This document shows positions 52,644 through 60,882 of a stretch of 64,000 bases of DNA, piece after piece (the stretch's first letter is position 1; each line of letters starts with the position of its first letter). The notes beneath the pieces are model-generated. The model saw nothing but the letters and a program-made list of their open reading frames with translations. It did not search any database and was not told the DNA's origin. The translations under genes and the position numbers were made by a program. This DNA is from VBDM01 sp035519135 (GTDB taxonomy: Bacteria > Pseudomonadota > Gammaproteobacteria > Burkholderiales > SG8-39), in assembly GCA_035519135.1 (NCBI GenBank), contig DATIWX010000004.1, forward strand, positions 186,001 to 250,000, written 5' to 3'.

Positions 52644-53921
52644 CTAGTTCCGCATGCGCGCGTGCTGCCGGCCGAGCCACAGGCCGACGACAAGCCAGAG
52701 CACGGCCCCGGGAATCGCCGCCGCAGCGAGTCCCGCGAGGCTCAAGCCCAGACCTTTCAGAGCCGCGTACACCCAGCCGCTGGCGGTGTCTCCGCCGCGG
52801 AACACGACCGTGTCGATGAAGTTCTTCGACTTGTACTTCACCTCGCGCGCAAGCGCGGTGAAGAGCATCTCGCGCGCCGGCCGCGCGATCGCATAGTCGG
52901 CCGCCCGGCGAAGGACCTGGAAAACGATCAGGATCGCGAGTAAAGGCATCAGAGCGATGGCCGCGAACCCGGCCAGCCCGAGGGCCGGCAACAGCGCCAG
53001 TGCGACCCCGACACCCAGCTTCTCGACCACCTTGGCTACGATAAAGAGCTGCCCGAGCAGGGTAAGTACGTTGACCGCGAGATCCACCCGCGCGAACAGC
53101 GCGGTCCGCTGTGCCGAGTCTTGGTACGTCGCGGCGACCAGACGAGCGAGTTCGAGATAGGCGAAACCGAAGAGAACGGTGTAAAGGAGCACGTAGAGAA
53201 CGATGCCGAGGAGATAGGGCGAGCGCAGGATCCCCGCGAGTCCGGACCAGGTCGTGCCGCCGATCGAGCCGGCCTCATCGCCAGAGTCTGCCCCGGGATA
53301 GGGGTCGTCGCGCCCCTCGGCGTGCCGCACCAAGGCCCGGACGCACGCGAGGGCCGCCGCCAGGAAGAAGCAGCATACGAGCAGGAGGTTGGCCGTCCCT
53401 AGCGGCGCGGCGAGCAAAGCCGTGAGCGTCGGGCCGGCCAGGGCACCGCAGCTGCCACCCGCCGAGATGAAGCCAAACAGGCGCGCCGCCTGCTCGGGAT
53501 GGAACAGGTCGGTCATCAGGCTCCAGAAAAGCGATACCACGAAGAGGTTGAATACGCTCACCCATACGAAGAAGGCGCGTGCAACCGCGGGCGGCGCATA
53601 GCCGACCGAAAACAGGGCGTAAAAAACCAGCAGGTTGGCGACGAAGAACAGATAGGCCCAAGGAACGAGGCGCCGGCGCGGCAGGCGCGACGCAGCGAAG
53701 CCGAAAACAGGCGCGACGGCGAGCATGGCGGCAAAGGTGGCGGAAAACAGCCACGGCAGATTTTCGACACCGCCCTGCACGCCCATCTCATCGCGCAGCG
53801 GCCGCAGGACGTAGTACCCGCAAAGGAGGCAGAAAAAACCGGCGAAAGACCACAGCGAGGGGCCGATCTCATCGGGTCTGGCGCGGGCGATACGCCTCAA
53901 TGCGGAATGGGCGAGGTCCAA
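52644..53921 (-). CDS. Tlc-like/MFS transporter (possible NTP/NDP exchanger)
   Basis: A 425-residue protein with about 11-12 hydrophobic segments. The N-terminal block FAGFFCLLCGYYVLRPLRDEMGV and GFISAGGSCGALAGP are features I associate with the proteobacterial branch of the ATP/ADP (Tlc, AAA) carrier family, and AREVKYKSKNFIDTVVFRGGD near residue 360 resembles its conserved loop. Substrate in free-living bacteria is unknown. It ends 7 bases from the plcP-like gene, convergent. A plain MFS permease is the alternative. Confidence 0.75.
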   Translation of the reverse strand: MDLAHSALRRIARARPDEIGPSLWSFAGFFCLLCGYYVLRPLRDEMGVQGGVENLPWLFSATFAAMLAVAPVFGFAASRLPRRRLVPWAYLFFVANLLVFYALFSVGYAPPAVARAFFVWVSVFNLFVVSLFWSLMTDLFHPEQAARLFGFISAGGSCGALAGPTLTALLAAPLGTANLLLVCCFFLAAALACVRALVRHAEGRDDPYPGADSGDEAGSIGGTTWSGLAGILRSPYLLGIVLYVLLYTVLFGFAYLELARLVAATYQDSAQRTALFARVDLAVNVLTLLGQLFIVAKVVEKLGVGVALALLPALGLAGFAAIALMPLLAILIVFQVLRRAADYAIARPAREMLFTALAREVKYKSKNFIDTVVFRGGDTASGWVYAALKGLGLSLAGLAAAAIPGAVLWLVVGLWLGRQHARMRN

Positions 53922-53989
53922 GGCCGGTTCGAGCCGGTCAAACGGCTCATTCTAGCCGTCGAGGGCGTTAAAAAAGTCACACTTTTCCC

Positions 53990-54004
53990 TGGCATCGGTC
54001 TTGC
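53990..54004 (+). promoter_or_regulatory. Sigma-54 (-24/-12) promoter
   Basis: TGGCATCGGTCTTGC matches the RpoN consensus TGGCACG-N4-TTGC at all positions except two between the GG and GC blocks, with the GG and GC at the exact 10-base separation. Predicted RNA start is near 54016, about 87 bases before the ATG of the repeat protein. Confidence 0.65.
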
Positions 54005-54102
54005 TCTAGACGGGGTGTATGGGTGAGGGGCAGGGCGGAAAGGCGAGTTTGTCGCACCCCCGACGCTCCCCGAGGAACAACTGACAGAAAGAGGAGGCTG
54101 CA

Positions 54103-54351
54103 ATGAGCACACGCAAAGTACTGACGCTGGTTTCGATCGTCGGGATGCTGTTCTCTCCCGTTGCGTTCAGCGGCGTTGTCGGCGAGAAGCTGGACAGCGG
54201 CCTGGGCGACCTGTCCCCGAACTACACCGCTGCGGAATTCCAGCGCACTTACCACGTCGCGGGCGAGTCCCTCGACAGCGGCCTGGGCGACCTGTCCCCG
54301 AGCTACACCGCTGCGGAATTCCAAGGGAAGGAAATCGTCGCGATCCGTTAG
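54103..54351 (+). CDS. Small exported protein with an internal duplication
   Basis: An 82-residue protein with a signal peptide (VLTLVSIVGMLFSPVAFSG). The mature part is two copies of a 22-residue unit, GEKLDSGLGDLSPNYTAAEF and GESLDSGLGDLSPSYTAAEF, at residues 26-47 and 53-74, period 27 residues. The DNA is almost as conserved as the protein, so the duplication is recent. A K-(I/L)-DSGLG-x-L motif is familiar to me from other small exported betaproteobacterial proteins, but I know no function. AGGAGG precedes the ATG, and a sigma-54-type promoter lies upstream. Confidence 0.75.
   Translation: MSTRKVLTLVSIVGMLFSPVAFSGVVGEKLDSGLGDLSPNYTAAEFQRTYHVAGESLDSGLGDLSPSYTAAEFQGKEIVAIR
54178..54324 (+). 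repeat. 81-bp tandem duplication inside the small exported protein gene
   Basis: Units 54178-54243 and 54259-54324 are nearly identical over about 53 bases (ctGGACAGCGGCCTGGGCGA region to GCGGAATTCCA); differences are mostly single bases. Period 81 bases keeps the frame. Confidence 0.85.
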
Positions 54352-54405
54352 TGTTGGGCCGGCGGCGCCTCCAAGCCTCCGCCTCCCAGGGACGGCTGGT
54401 TGCCC

Positions 54406-55038
54406 TCAGGGCGCCAGCCGTTCGATTTTCCAGCCGCCCGCGGCCCTGCGATAGCAGAGACGGTCGTGCAGGCGGTCCTTGCGCCCCTGCCAGAATTCGA
54501 ACCGCTCAGGCGCGAGGCGATAGCCCCCCCAGTCCTCAGGGCGCGGCGGTGCGTCACGCCAACGCTTCGAAGCCCCTTCCAGCTTGACCTCCAGGGCTTC
54601 ACGGCTCGCGACCACATCGCTTTGCGGCGAGATGATTGCCGATAGCCGGCTCCCAAGGGGTCTGCTGGCAAAATACTCGTCGGACTCGGCGGCGGAGACG
54701 CGGGTAACGCCTCCCTCGATGCCGATCTGGCGCTCCAGCTCCTTCCAGCAGAAAAGCAGCATTGCGCGGGGATTCTCCTCGAGTTCTCGCCCCTTGCGGC
54801 TGCGATAGTGGGTGTAGAAGACGAAGCCGCGCGCGTCGACTCCCTTCAGCAGGACGGTGCGCACCGATGGGTGCCCCTGTTTCGTCGCCGTCGCGAGCGT
54901 CATCGCATTCGGCAGCGCGACGCCCGAGTGCAGGGCGTCATCGAACCAGCTGCCGAACTGAACGAGCGGATCGGCATCGAGATCCTTCTCGTGCAATCCG
55001 GCGCGCATGTATTCCTGGCGCAGAGCGGCGAGTTCCAT
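54406..55038 (-). CDS. pdxH: Pyridoxamine 5'-phosphate oxidase
   Basis: A 210-residue FMN enzyme making pyridoxal 5'-phosphate. Blocks are MELAALRQEYMRAGLHEKDL, FVFYTHYRSRKGRELEENP, AMLLFCWKELERQI, YFASRPLGSRLSAIIS and the C-terminal RLHDRLCYRR then W-KIERLAP. ATG 55038 is the family start; the open frame continues far upstream only as a shadow of the MFS gene. It follows that gene by 8 bases. Confidence 0.96.
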   Translation of the reverse strand: MELAALRQEYMRAGLHEKDLDADPLVQFGSWFDDALHSGVALPNAMTLATATKQGHPSVRTVLLKGVDARGFVFYTHYRSRKGRELEENPRAMLLFCWKELERQIGIEGGVTRVSAAESDEYFASRPLGSRLSAIISPQSDVVASREALEVKLEGASKRWRDAPPRPEDWGGYRLAPERFEFWQGRKDRLHDRLCYRRAAGGWKIERLAP

Positions 55039-55046
55039 GAGGCATT

Positions 55047-56183
55047 TTACCCGCGGCGCTTCGCGTACCAGCTGCCGCCGGACAGCAGCACCGCCGTCGC
55101 CCAGAAAACAGGGAGCATCCCGAGCGCGGTGCCGAGCGCCCCGAACGCGAGCGGAATCGTGATCTGGCTGATGTTGACGAGCGTCATGCGCACGCCGATG
55201 GCTTCGCCAACCCGGCCCTGGGGCACTGTGTTGTGCAGCAGCGACATGACCATCGGTTGTGACATGCCCAGCCCCAGGCCGAGGAAGAACGCGACCGCCA
55301 TCAGGAAACCCGCGCTCTTCAGAAGCGGGAAAAGGAGAAACGACCCGGCCGCGATCGCCAGGGAAACCGCGAGCAGCGGCCAGGCGCTCAGCCGCCGGGA
55401 GATCGCGGGAAGCAGGCCGCGGATGACGAAGGTGGCGGCCGAAAACGAGCCGAGCACCAAGCCGATGCTGGAGGCCGAGAGCTCGATGCTCGAGCCGTAG
55501 ACGGGGATCGCGAACGTGAACATGTCCCACGCGGCGGCGAGCAGACCGCTGGTGATGAAGACCGGGCGCAGTCCGCGGTGGCGCAGGAGATCCGCGACCC
55601 GATGGCGCGGATCGCGCGGTGCGGCGTGAGCGTGGGGCTGGGGCAGGTGCAGCTTGTCCAGCCCCAGCACCGCGATCGGCACGAGCGGAAATCCCGCGAG
55701 CACCGCGAAGGTGGCGGTGTAGCCGATCTCGTCGATCCCGAATCCGGCGAGCATGGGCCCGATGAAACCCGAGATGGAGAATCCCAGTGCGCTCAGGCTG
55801 AAGTTCACGGGGCGGTCCTCGGGCTTGCCGATGTAGCCGACGATCTGCTGCGCGGCCACCTGGTACATCATGAATCCGGAGCCGATCAGGACGCTGGCGA
55901 TGTAGAGCGCGGACATTCCCGGCCACAGGAAGGGAAGGCTCGCCCCCGAGCCTATCGCGACGGAACCGATAAGCATGGGAGGCCGGGCGCCGACGCGGTC
56001 GGTCCAGCGTCCCATGCTCACGGCGAAGAACATCGGCAGCAAGGCATAGAGCGCCATCAGCGCGCCGACCGTGAAGGGCGTGGCCTTCAAGTGGATCGCA
56101 TACAGCGAAGCCGCCACCCGGGTCCCGGCGAACACCGAGTGGTTGAGCAGCGTGATGAAGATGAGGAGGTAGAGGGTGCGCAC
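55047..56183 (-). CDS. MFS transporter
   Basis: A 378-residue permease with about 12 hydrophobic segments. The loop 2-3 motif is GRWTDRVGARPPMLIG. A cytosolic central loop (HLPQPHAHAAPRDPRHRVAD) is His/Pro-rich. Substrate unknown. The start is a GTG immediately after the stop of the aldo/keto reductase gene (no gap), and pdxH follows closely, so the three form a leftward operon. Confidence 0.88.
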   Translation of the reverse strand: MRTLYLLIFITLLNHSVFAGTRVAASLYAIHLKATPFTVGALMALYALLPMFFAVSMGRWTDRVGARPPMLIGSVAIGSGASLPFLWPGMSALYIASVLIGSGFMMYQVAAQQIVGYIGKPEDRPVNFSLSALGFSISGFIGPMLAGFGIDEIGYTATFAVLAGFPLVPIAVLGLDKLHLPQPHAHAAPRDPRHRVADLLRHRGLRPVFITSGLLAAAWDMFTFAIPVYGSSIELSASSIGLVLGSFSAATFVIRGLLPAISRRLSAWPLLAVSLAIAAGSFLLFPLLKSAGFLMAVAFFLGLGLGMSQPMVMSLLHNTVPQGRVGEAIGVRMTLVNISQITIPLAFGALGTALGMLPVFWATAVLLSGGSWYAKRRG

Positions 56184-57116
56184 CTAGAGCGATGCGAAGT
56201 GGACGGCCATCCTCTTGCGCATGGACTCGTCCGGGAGCGGCCCGGAGGCGGCGCCGAGATTGTCGGCGACGTGCCTGGCGTTGCGCGTCCCGGGAATGAC
56301 GCAGGTCACCCCGGGATGGCCGAGGATCCACTTCAGGAAGAACTGCGCCCAGCTGTTGCAGCCGATCTCCTTCGCCCACTCGGGCAGCGGCTTGCCCTTG
56401 ACGCGGCCGAACATGGCGCCCTCCGCAAACGGCCGGTTCACGATGACCGCGGTGCGGCTGGCCGCGGCGGCGGCGAGCAGGCGCCGATCGGCCTCGGGCT
56501 CGGCGAGCGAGTAGTTGACCTGGACGAAGTCGATGTCTCCGGGATTGATATAGCTTTCCAGTTCGCCGTGCGCTCCCGCGTGGTAGTGGGTCACGCCGAC
56601 GTAGCGTACGCGTCCGGCCTTCTTCCATTCGCGCAGCGTCGCCAGGTGCGTGCCGGCGTCGACCAGGTTGTGCACCTGCATCAGGTCGAGGCGCTCGACG
56701 CGGAGTTTCCTCATCGAGTCCTCCATCTGGCGGATGCCGGCCTGCTTGCCGCTGGTCCAGACCTTGGTGGCGAAGAACAGTTTCGATTTCACGCCGAGCT
56801 CCTCGGCGAGCTGGCCGGAGACAGATTCGGCGGAGCCGTACATCGGCGAGCTGTCGATCACGCGGCCGCCGAGCTCGACCAGGGTCTGCAGGGCTTCGCG
56901 GGCCTGCATCGTTTCGGACCGGTCGCCCGCGACGTCGAATCCCTGCCAGGTGCCGAGGCCCACCGCCGGGATCGCCTCGCCGGTCTTCGGGATGGGGCGC
57001 TGGATCCGGTCGGCGGCGCGTGCGGCGGGCATGGCTCCTCCAAGCGTCAGCGCTGCGGCGAGCTTGAGCCAGCTGCGGCGCGAGAGACGAGTCCTGGGAC
57101 TTCGCTGGGCGTCCAT
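56184..57116 (-). CDS. Tat-exported aldo/keto reductase
   Basis: A 310-residue aldo/keto reductase. The N-terminus TRLSRRSWLKLAAALTLGGA is a twin-arginine signal ending near ARA. The TIM barrel carries VGLGTWQGFDV, RVIDSSPMYGSAE (Asp and Tyr), LFFATKVW (Lys) and MQVHNLVDA (His), the full catalytic tetrad; the C-terminus has VIPGTRNARHVADNLGA. Export of an NADPH-type enzyme is odd; Tat use implies folding with cofactor in the cytosol. ATG 57116 is chosen because it places the Tat signal at the start. Substrate unknown. Confidence 0.9.
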   Translation of the reverse strand: MDAQRSPRTRLSRRSWLKLAAALTLGGAMPAARAADRIQRPIPKTGEAIPAVGLGTWQGFDVAGDRSETMQAREALQTLVELGGRVIDSSPMYGSAESVSGQLAEELGVKSKLFFATKVWTSGKQAGIRQMEDSMRKLRVERLDLMQVHNLVDAGTHLATLREWKKAGRVRYVGVTHYHAGAHGELESYINPGDIDFVQVNYSLAEPEADRRLLAAAAASRTAVIVNRPFAEGAMFGRVKGKPLPEWAKEIGCNSWAQFFLKWILGHPGVTCVIPGTRNARHVADNLGAASGPLPDESMRKRMAVHFASL

Positions 57117-57273
57117 CGTCTTGAACGACTCCGATTCTAGCAGTCCTGATGTGACGCGCTGCCCGCGCTCGCGCAGCGGTTCCTCGATGCGGAACATCGC
57201 CGGAGCGTCGGGCTGCGCACCGCCGTTGCGTGGCCTATCGGCACGTCTTACCATCCGCACTCAAGGAGGGAAG

Positions 57274-57771
57274 ATGAATCCGGGTCCGGAAAAGCGGAAC
57301 TACGATGCCGGCCTGCCGTCCAGCAACGCGCCGTTCAATCTGTGCGTGCGCTACGGCGACCTGATCTTCATTTCGGGCCTGCCGCCCTTCGACGAGGCGT
57401 TCTCGAATGCGCTGCGCGAAGCGCGCGAGAAGGGCCTGCCGCTTCCGCCGTTTCCGAATCCGCCCTTCGAGCAGCAGGTGCGCCTGGTGATGGACAACAT
57501 GAAGAAGCTGGTGGAAGCTGCAGGCTCGAACATGGATTGCCTGCTCAAGGTGATCGTGTGGTTGCGCGATCAGCGCGACTCGGAAACTTTCGACCGCATC
57601 TACCGTGGCTACTTCAGCAGCCGCGAGACGCTGCCCGCCAGGACGCGCATCCAGGCGGGCCGCACGCCGCTCGATTGCGGGCTCGAGGTCGAGGCGATCG
57701 GCTATGTGCCCAGGAAGGGCGTGCACCGCAGAGCAGCGAGGCGAAAGCGCGGAACGACCCGCCGGAAGTGA
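57274..57771 (+). CDS. RidA-family protein
   Basis: A 165-residue member of the RidA/YjgF superfamily, whose best-known members hydrolyse reactive enamine and imine intermediates. YGDLIFISGLPPF, RLVMDNMKKLVEAAGS, LLKVIVWLRDQ and the Arg in LPARTRIQAGRTPL match the family; the loop after the second strand is longer than in RidA itself, and a basic tail ends the protein. AAGGAGGG precedes the ATG. First gene of a six-gene rightward operon. Confidence 0.88.
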   Translation: MNPGPEKRNYDAGLPSSNAPFNLCVRYGDLIFISGLPPFDEAFSNALREAREKGLPLPPFPNPPFEQQVRLVMDNMKKLVEAAGSNMDCLLKVIVWLRDQRDSETFDRIYRGYFSSRETLPARTRIQAGRTPLDCGLEVEAIGYVPRKGVHRRAARRKRGTTRRK

Positions 57772-57787
57772 CCACGAGGAGGAAGAC

Positions 57788-59206
57788 ATGGGGACGCCGT
57801 TTCAGAAACCGGTCCTGGCTGTCGCGGTGCTCGTCGCCGCGGTCACGGTCCAGGCGCAGGACAACAAGGCCGAAAAACGCAACATGGAGCTCATCGGCTA
57901 CAGCGACCTTCAGGGGCGCAGCGCCTACCAGCCGACCATCCACAAGCAGGGCAGTCGCTGGATCGCCTACGTCGGCCACCACGGCGACAACGTCCTCAAT
58001 CCGCTGACCGGCAGCAAGGAAGACAACGGAACGTCGATCCTCGACGTCACTGACCCGCGGCACCCGGAGTACCTCGCGCACATTCCCGGCCAGCCCGGCA
58101 AAGCCGAGGCGGGGGGCGCGCAGATGGTGCGCGTATGCGACGGCGCCCAGCTGCCGAAGGGCGACAAGAGCAAGGTCTACCTGCTTCGCACCTTTGGCAA
58201 CCAGGCGCACCAGATATGGAATGTCACCGATCCGGCCAAGCCCGCGCTGCTCACCACGGTGTCGAGCAAGCTCAAGGACACCCACAAGAACTGGTGGGAG
58301 TGCGACACCGGCATCGCCTACCTCGTCTCGGGCGTTGAGGGCTGGCGCGTACGGCGCATGACGCAGGTGTACGACCTCTCCGATCCGGAGAATCCGGTGT
58401 TCATCCGCGACTTCGGCCTTCCCGGCCAGCAGCCCGGCGCGACCGGGACGGCGCCGGCGGACCTGCACGGACCGATCTCCACCGGCCCGAAGGGCAACCG
58501 CGTCTATTTCGGCTACGGCACCAACAAGGACGGCGTGCTGCAGATCGTCGACCGCGACAAGCTCCTGAACGGCCCGAGAGAGCCGACCAGCGAGAACCTG
58601 CTCTACCCCCAGGTCGGCAGGATCGACCTGCAGCCGGGCAACGGCGCGCACACCGCGCTACCGCTCCTAGGCATGCCGCTGCCCGAGTTCGCCAAGGACG
58701 CGAAGGGAGCGACGGGGGACTTCGTGATGATCGTGAACGAGCAGATCCTCAACGAGTGCCGCGAGACGCGCCAGCGCGTTTGGTTCGTCGACGTGACCGC
58801 CGAGTCGAAACCCTTCAACGTGTCCAATTTCAACGTGCCGGAGAAGAGCGGGAACTTCTGCTCCCGCGGCGGCCGCTTCGGCTCCCACTCCCCCAACGAG
58901 AACCAGCCGCCGATGTACGCCAAGCGCCTGGTGTTCGTCGCCTGGTTCAACGCCGGGGTGCGCGCGATCGACATCCGCGACCCCTACAACCCCAGGGAAG
59001 TCGGCTACTACATTCCGGCCAAGACGGGAAAGACCGACAAGCGCTGCGTGAAGATGCCGGACGGCAAGGAGCGCTGCAAGATCGCGATCCAGACCAACAA
59101 TCTCGAGGTCGACGATCGCGGCTACATCTACATCGTCGATCGCGCCAACACCGGCATGCACATCCTGCAGGTCACGGGCGAGGCGCGCAAGATCGCGAAT
59201 TTCTAG
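57788..59206 (+). CDS. Exported LVIVD-repeat beta-propeller protein
   Basis: A 472-residue protein with a signal peptide (VLAVAVLVAAVTVQAQ). The rest consists of LVIVD-type propeller blades: GTSILDVTDPRHPEYLAHIP, QIWNVTDPAKPALLTTVS, TQVYDLSDPENPVFIRDFG, VRAIDIRDPYNPREVGYYIP, and YIVDRANTGMHILQVTG near the end. Two Cys pairs may form disulfides. No catalytic function is known for this family. ATG 57788 follows GAGGAGG. The next gene starts on the base after its stop, so they are tightly coupled. Confidence 0.85.
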   Translation: MGTPFQKPVLAVAVLVAAVTVQAQDNKAEKRNMELIGYSDLQGRSAYQPTIHKQGSRWIAYVGHHGDNVLNPLTGSKEDNGTSILDVTDPRHPEYLAHIPGQPGKAEAGGAQMVRVCDGAQLPKGDKSKVYLLRTFGNQAHQIWNVTDPAKPALLTTVSSKLKDTHKNWWECDTGIAYLVSGVEGWRVRRMTQVYDLSDPENPVFIRDFGLPGQQPGATGTAPADLHGPISTGPKGNRVYFGYGTNKDGVLQIVDRDKLLNGPREPTSENLLYPQVGRIDLQPGNGAHTALPLLGMPLPEFAKDAKGATGDFVMIVNEQILNECRETRQRVWFVDVTAESKPFNVSNFNVPEKSGNFCSRGGRFGSHSPNENQPPMYAKRLVFVAWFNAGVRAIDIRDPYNPREVGYYIPAKTGKTDKRCVKMPDGKERCKIAIQTNNLEVDDRGYIYIVDRANTGMHILQVTGEARKIANF

Positions 59207-59926
59207 ATGGCGAAGAGCGTTTTGGCGCGGCTCGACGAATCAGTCGACAACTTCTGCCGGCGCACGCGCTATTTCCGGGAGGAGATGACCGAGGGACGCG
59301 CGCGCATGTTCGCGATGCAGCATCGCCTGAACACGCGCCAGCGCAACTCCGTGCTCAAGCTCAAGGTCGCCACCAACTGCCCGGACTGGGACACGCGCAT
59401 CGGTATCATCCGCGCCTGCAGCGAGGAAGTGATCGCGGACCACGAACACGGGCGGGGAAGGGCGCACTGGCAGATACTCGAGGACCTCGGCACGCGCATC
59501 GGCCTTTCGCGGAAGGAAATCCAGAACGCGAAGCCCATTGCCAGCACCCAGCTCGCCTGGGCAGCGTGGGAAGGCCTGATGGCGAACCGCCACTGGCTCG
59601 AAGGCATAGTCGCCAACACCTGCGCCGAGCGCGCCAATGTCCCGGGCTACGGCACGGGCATCATGAAGAAGCACGGCTGGTTCGGCCTGGAGCGCGAGCG
59701 CTGGGGAAAGCTGTTCAAGCTCTCCGACAAGCACCTCGAGTTCTTCGAGCTGCACGAAAAAGCGGACATCGCGCACTCGGACGCGGGTTGGCGCGCGGTC
59801 GAGCGCTTTGCGAAGCGGTTGCACATGGAGGACGCCGTGGTCGCGGCCTGCGAGAAGAACCTCCAGGTGTGGGAGATGTACCTCGACGGCATCGGCGCGG
59901 CCGGGGACAGGCGCGATGATCGCTAG
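59207..59926 (+). CDS. Heme-oxygenase-like di-metal (TenA/PqqC/CADD-type) protein
   Basis: A 239-residue, all-helical protein of the heme-oxygenase-like fold. A ligand set like that of di-iron HDO enzymes (CADD, UndA) is visible: Glu74-x6-His81, Glu132 (and Glu141) in HWLEGIVANTCAE, and His183-x3-Asp187-x2-His190 in HEKADIAH. This suggests an oxygen-activating di-iron enzyme instead of thiaminase or PqqC chemistry. Substrate unknown. It is fused end-to-start with the LVIVD gene and overlaps the Bug gene, which suggests a common pathway. Confidence 0.78.
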   Translation: MAKSVLARLDESVDNFCRRTRYFREEMTEGRARMFAMQHRLNTRQRNSVLKLKVATNCPDWDTRIGIIRACSEEVIADHEHGRGRAHWQILEDLGTRIGLSRKEIQNAKPIASTQLAWAAWEGLMANRHWLEGIVANTCAERANVPGYGTGIMKKHGWFGLERERWGKLFKLSDKHLEFFELHEKADIAHSDAGWRAVERFAKRLHMEDAVVAACEKNLQVWEMYLDGIGAAGDRRDDR

Positions 59927-60869
59927 AATCTTCGCGCTCGTCCTTGCGTTTCTCGCGCACGCCGCCGCTGCGCAGTACCCGTCGCACCCGATCCGCCTGA
60001 TGGTGCCCTTTCCACCGGGCGGCGGGCCGGACCTCGTCGGACGCATCCTCGCGCCCAAGCTGTCGGACGCGCTCGGCCAGCCGGTGGTGGTGGAGAACCG
60101 TGTCGGGAGCAACGGCAACATCGCGGGCGAGGCGGTGGCGAAGTCACCCGCCGACGGCTACACGCTGCTGGTCGGCAACGACAGCCTGTTCGTGATCAAC
60201 GCGCATCTGTACAGGCAGATGCCCTTCGATCCCTTGAAGGATCTCGCGCCGGTCGCGAGCCTGGTGTCGAACGGCTTCTTCCTCGCGGTCAACCCTTCCA
60301 TCCCCGCGCGCTCGCTGCCGGAGTTCATCGAGTACGCGCGCAAGGCGGATCCTCCGCTTCAGTACGCTTCGGGCGGAAACGGCAGCCAGCACCACCTGAC
60401 GATGGAGCGCCTCAAGGCGCGCGCGGGCTTCAGGATGGTCCATGTGCCCTACAAGGGCGGAGCACCGGCGACGACCGCGACGGTCGCCGGGGAGGTGGCG
60501 GCGATGATGTCTGGCACGTCGACCGCGGGGCAGATCAAGGCCGGCCGGCTGCGCGCGCTCGCCTTCACCGGGCCGCAGCGCTCGCGCGTGCTGCCCGACG
60601 TGCCCGCGGTCGCCGAGTTCTTTCCGGATTTCGTGATGGTGCAGTGGTACGGTCTGTTCGCCCCTGGCGGCACGCCGGAAGCCGTGCTCGCGCGCCTGCG
60701 CGAGGTAACGAACAAAGCGCTTGGGCTGCCCGATGTGAAGGACAGGCTCTCCAATGCCGGGGGCGTGGAGCCCTGGATCACCACGCCGGAGGAGTTCGTC
60801 GGGCAAATCCGGGGCGAGTACGCGACCTACGGCAAGCTTGTGAAGGAAGTCGGGGCGAAGATCGATTGA
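59916..60869 (+). CDS. Bug/TctC-family periplasmic solute-binding protein
   Basis: A 317-residue exported receptor of the tripartite tricarboxylate transporter type. Signal MIARIFALVLAFLAHAAAA, then YPSHPIRLMVPFPPGGGPDLV, VVENRVGSNGNIAGEAVAKSP and HVPYKGGAPATTATVAGEV, all typical Bug segments. No TctA or TctB genes are nearby, as is usual for Bug proteins. ATG 59916 overlaps the previous gene by 11 bases. Ligand unknown, often a carboxylated small molecule. Confidence 0.92.
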   Translation: MIARIFALVLAFLAHAAAAQYPSHPIRLMVPFPPGGGPDLVGRILAPKLSDALGQPVVVENRVGSNGNIAGEAVAKSPADGYTLLVGNDSLFVINAHLYRQMPFDPLKDLAPVASLVSNGFFLAVNPSIPARSLPEFIEYARKADPPLQYASGGNGSQHHLTMERLKARAGFRMVHVPYKGGAPATTATVAGEVAAMMSGTSTAGQIKAGRLRALAFTGPQRSRVLPDVPAVAEFFPDFVMVQWYGLFAPGGTPEAVLARLREVTNKALGLPDVKDRLSNAGGVEPWITTPEEFVGQIRGEYATYGKLVKEVGAKID

Positions 60870-60882
60870 GCGGGCCCTGACC

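Noticed and set aside
54406..56628. A 740-codon open frame on the minus strand
   Set aside because: Only its last 210 codons are pdxH. The rest overlaps the MFS and aldo/keto reductase genes in another frame and reads as Arg/Gly-rich shadow sequence.
57788..59926. LVIVD plus HDO gene pair as a toxin or defence system
   Set aside because: Signal peptide, RidA, Bug and oxidoreductase neighbours fit metabolism; no nuclease, immunity or mobile signature is present.
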